From positions 1 through 7,222 of the forward strand of contig CAKSHG010000104.1 in assembly GCA_934456315.1 (NCBI GenBank): a DNA stretch of 7,222 bases, read 5' to 3'. The notes beneath the pieces were generated by a model, which worked only from the letters and a program-made list of their open reading frames with translations, was not told where the DNA came from and ran no database searches. This stretch comes from an uncultured Oscillospiraceae bacterium. GTDB lineage: Bacteria > Bacillota > Clostridia > Oscillospirales > Ruminococcaceae. Numbering within the stretch: position 1 is the stretch's first letter; the number at the start of each line of letters is the position of its first letter. This document shows positions 6,807 to 7,222 of the stretch, piece after piece. A program made the translations under genes and the position numbers.

Positions 6807-6819
6807 TGACAAAGTGTCA
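6807..6819. promoter_or_regulatory. Operator-like palindrome in the cas9 leader
   Basis: TGACA-AAG-TGTCA is a perfect 5-bp inverted repeat about 8-20 bases into the predicted cas9 transcript and just upstream of the ribosome site. The half-site TGACA also occurs twice in TTGACATGACAGG at the cas9 -35. It could bind a repressor or form a weak leader hairpin. It is short enough to arise by chance. Confidence 0.3.
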
Positions 6820-6832
6820 GTTTATTCTTTAT

Positions 6833-6861
6833 ATTGTAACATATTATGCCTGTCATGTCAA
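6833..6861 (-). promoter_or_regulatory. cas9-cas1 operon promoter
   Basis: On the minus strand a perfect TTGACA (6856-6861) and TACAAT (6833-6838) are 17 bases apart, with TGT directly before the -10. Transcription should begin near 6826, giving a leader of about 38 bases. It points away from the tracrRNA promoter, with the two predicted start sites about 130 bp apart. Confidence 0.85.
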
Positions 6862-6919
6862 CCTGTTTTTGCTAAATGCGTCATATAATGCCCAGATTTA
6901 ATTAAATTTCAAAAAACTC

Positions 6920-6948
6920 TTGACAAATCCCTTGTAATGTGTTAATAT
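6920..6948 (+). promoter_or_regulatory. tracrRNA promoter
   Basis: A perfect TTGACA (6920-6925) is followed after 17 bases by TAATAT (6943-6948), again with a TGT extended -10. The predicted start near 6955 falls only a few bases before the anti-repeat, which is the expected arrangement for a short processed-length tracrRNA. Confidence 0.85.
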
Positions 6949-6954
6949 ATAGAC

Positions 6955-7078
6955 ACAGGTTTTACTACCCTGTAAAATAACACTAGAGTTCAAATAAAAA
7001 TTTTTTCAAATCGTCCGGCACTCCGGGAGTACAGTGTGTACATAAAGTTTCCTTCTTGTTTTTCAAGAAGGATTTTTT
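6955..7078 (+). ncRNA. tracrRNA of the type II CRISPR-Cas9 system
   Basis: About 124 nt, divergent from cas9. The anti-repeat (about 6959-6995) starts GTTTTACTACCCTG and ends GAGTTCAAAT. The GTTCAAATAAAAATTT and TCAAATCGTCC segments that follow have the form of the lower stem and nexus of clostridial type II tracrRNAs. The nexus region can form ATTT-tttc-AAAT. Downstream hairpins compete: CCGG-cact-CCGG, ACTC-cgg-GAGT and GTAC-agtgt-GTAC. A strong terminator hairpin closes the RNA. The anti-repeat contains its own inverted repeat (GTTTTAC with GTAAAAT), so the matching CRISPR repeat should be partly palindromic too. By analogy with the S. pyogenes bulge geometry the repeat should be about 35-36 nt, beginning near GTTTGAGA and ending ACAGGGTAGTAAAAC. 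No such repeat is in the window, so pairing cannot be verified here. Confidence 0.85.
7050..7078 (+). terminator. Intrinsic terminator of the tracrRNA
   Basis: A 9-bp perfect stem, TCCTTCTTG (7050-7058) with CAAGAAGGA (7064-7072), has loop TTTTT and is followed by six T residues (7073-7078). It sets the 3' end of the tracrRNA and probably forms its last hairpin. Confidence 0.92.
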
Positions 7079-7099
7079 ATTTTACGAATCATTCCGCAT

Positions 7100-7127
7100 A
7101 AAAAAAGAGCCGTCAGACGACGGCTCT
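7100..7127 (-). terminator. Intrinsic terminator for a leftward gene beyond the right edge
   Basis: AGAGCCGTC (7106-7114) pairs perfectly with GACGGCTCT (7119-7127) around the loop AGAC. Six A residues at 7100-7105 give a U-run on the minus strand. It should end a leftward transcript entering from past 7222. The hairpin repeat begins at the very next base, so it lies between that gene and its terminator. Confidence 0.75.
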
Positions 7128-7222
7128 CAGCTTGTCGAAAAAAGTGAATTTGCCCGCGAAGCGGGCTTTTGAAATCCGTTTTTTGCCACGGGTTTCCCGG
7201 GGCAAAAAACACTTCTATCCGC
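7128..7222. repeat. Hairpin-mosaic intergenic repeat, copy 2 (cut by window edge)
   Basis: It matches 130-224 at 93 of 95 positions; the only differences are TC against GT at 146-147 versus 7144-7145. It contains the GCCCGC/GCGGGC and TTTTTTGCC/GGCAAAAAA hairpins and runs off the window at CTATCCGC, inside the third palindrome. Like copy 1 it begins right beside a leftward terminator stem, and it has the same orientation. Confidence 0.9.

Overview
The window looks like a low-to-mid GC Firmicute, most likely a Ruminococcus-like member of the Clostridia (gut Oscillospiraceae). This is judged from the type II-A-like Cas9 and Cas1 sequences, a clostridial-style 4Fe-4S protein, strong AGGAGG-type ribosome sites and TTGACA-17-TAxxAT promoters. 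The genus is an inference.

Layout, left to right. Positions 1-65 hold what may be the last codons of a transposase. Positions 103-342 hold a hairpin-rich intergenic repeat, flanked by two copies of a 22-25 bp palindrome that acts as a terminator stem. An iron-sulfur protein gene runs leftward (375-1082) from its own promoter. A regulatory intergenic stretch follows, then a small rightward gene of unknown function (1413-1682). A shared bidirectional terminator (about 1713-1760) separates it from the convergent leftward cas operon: cas9 (2661-6788) followed by cas1 (1765-2664), joined by an ATGA overlap. Upstream of cas9 and divergent from it is a well-formed tracrRNA gene (about 6955-7078) with its own consensus promoter and intrinsic terminator. 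The right edge holds a leftward terminator and a second, truncated copy of the hairpin repeat (7128-7222).

How the parts work together. Cas9 keeps every RuvC and HNH catalytic residue, Cas1 keeps its metal-binding triad, and the tracrRNA has an anti-repeat, so the effector should be able to process and use crRNAs. The window shows no cas2, no csn2 and no CRISPR array: the operon ends in a terminator 8 bp after cas1. This is either a pared-down locus that depends on an array and adaptation genes elsewhere, or an immune locus that has lost spacer acquisition. The anti-repeat allows the missing array's repeat to be predicted: it should begin near GTTTGAGA and end in ACAGGGTAGTAAAAC.

The main points for a second look are the cas9-cas1-tracrRNA locus without cas2, csn2 or array; the near-identical hairpin repeats at both ends, which appear to sit next to or inside terminators; and the unknown convergent gene, whose promoter resembles the cas9 promoter.
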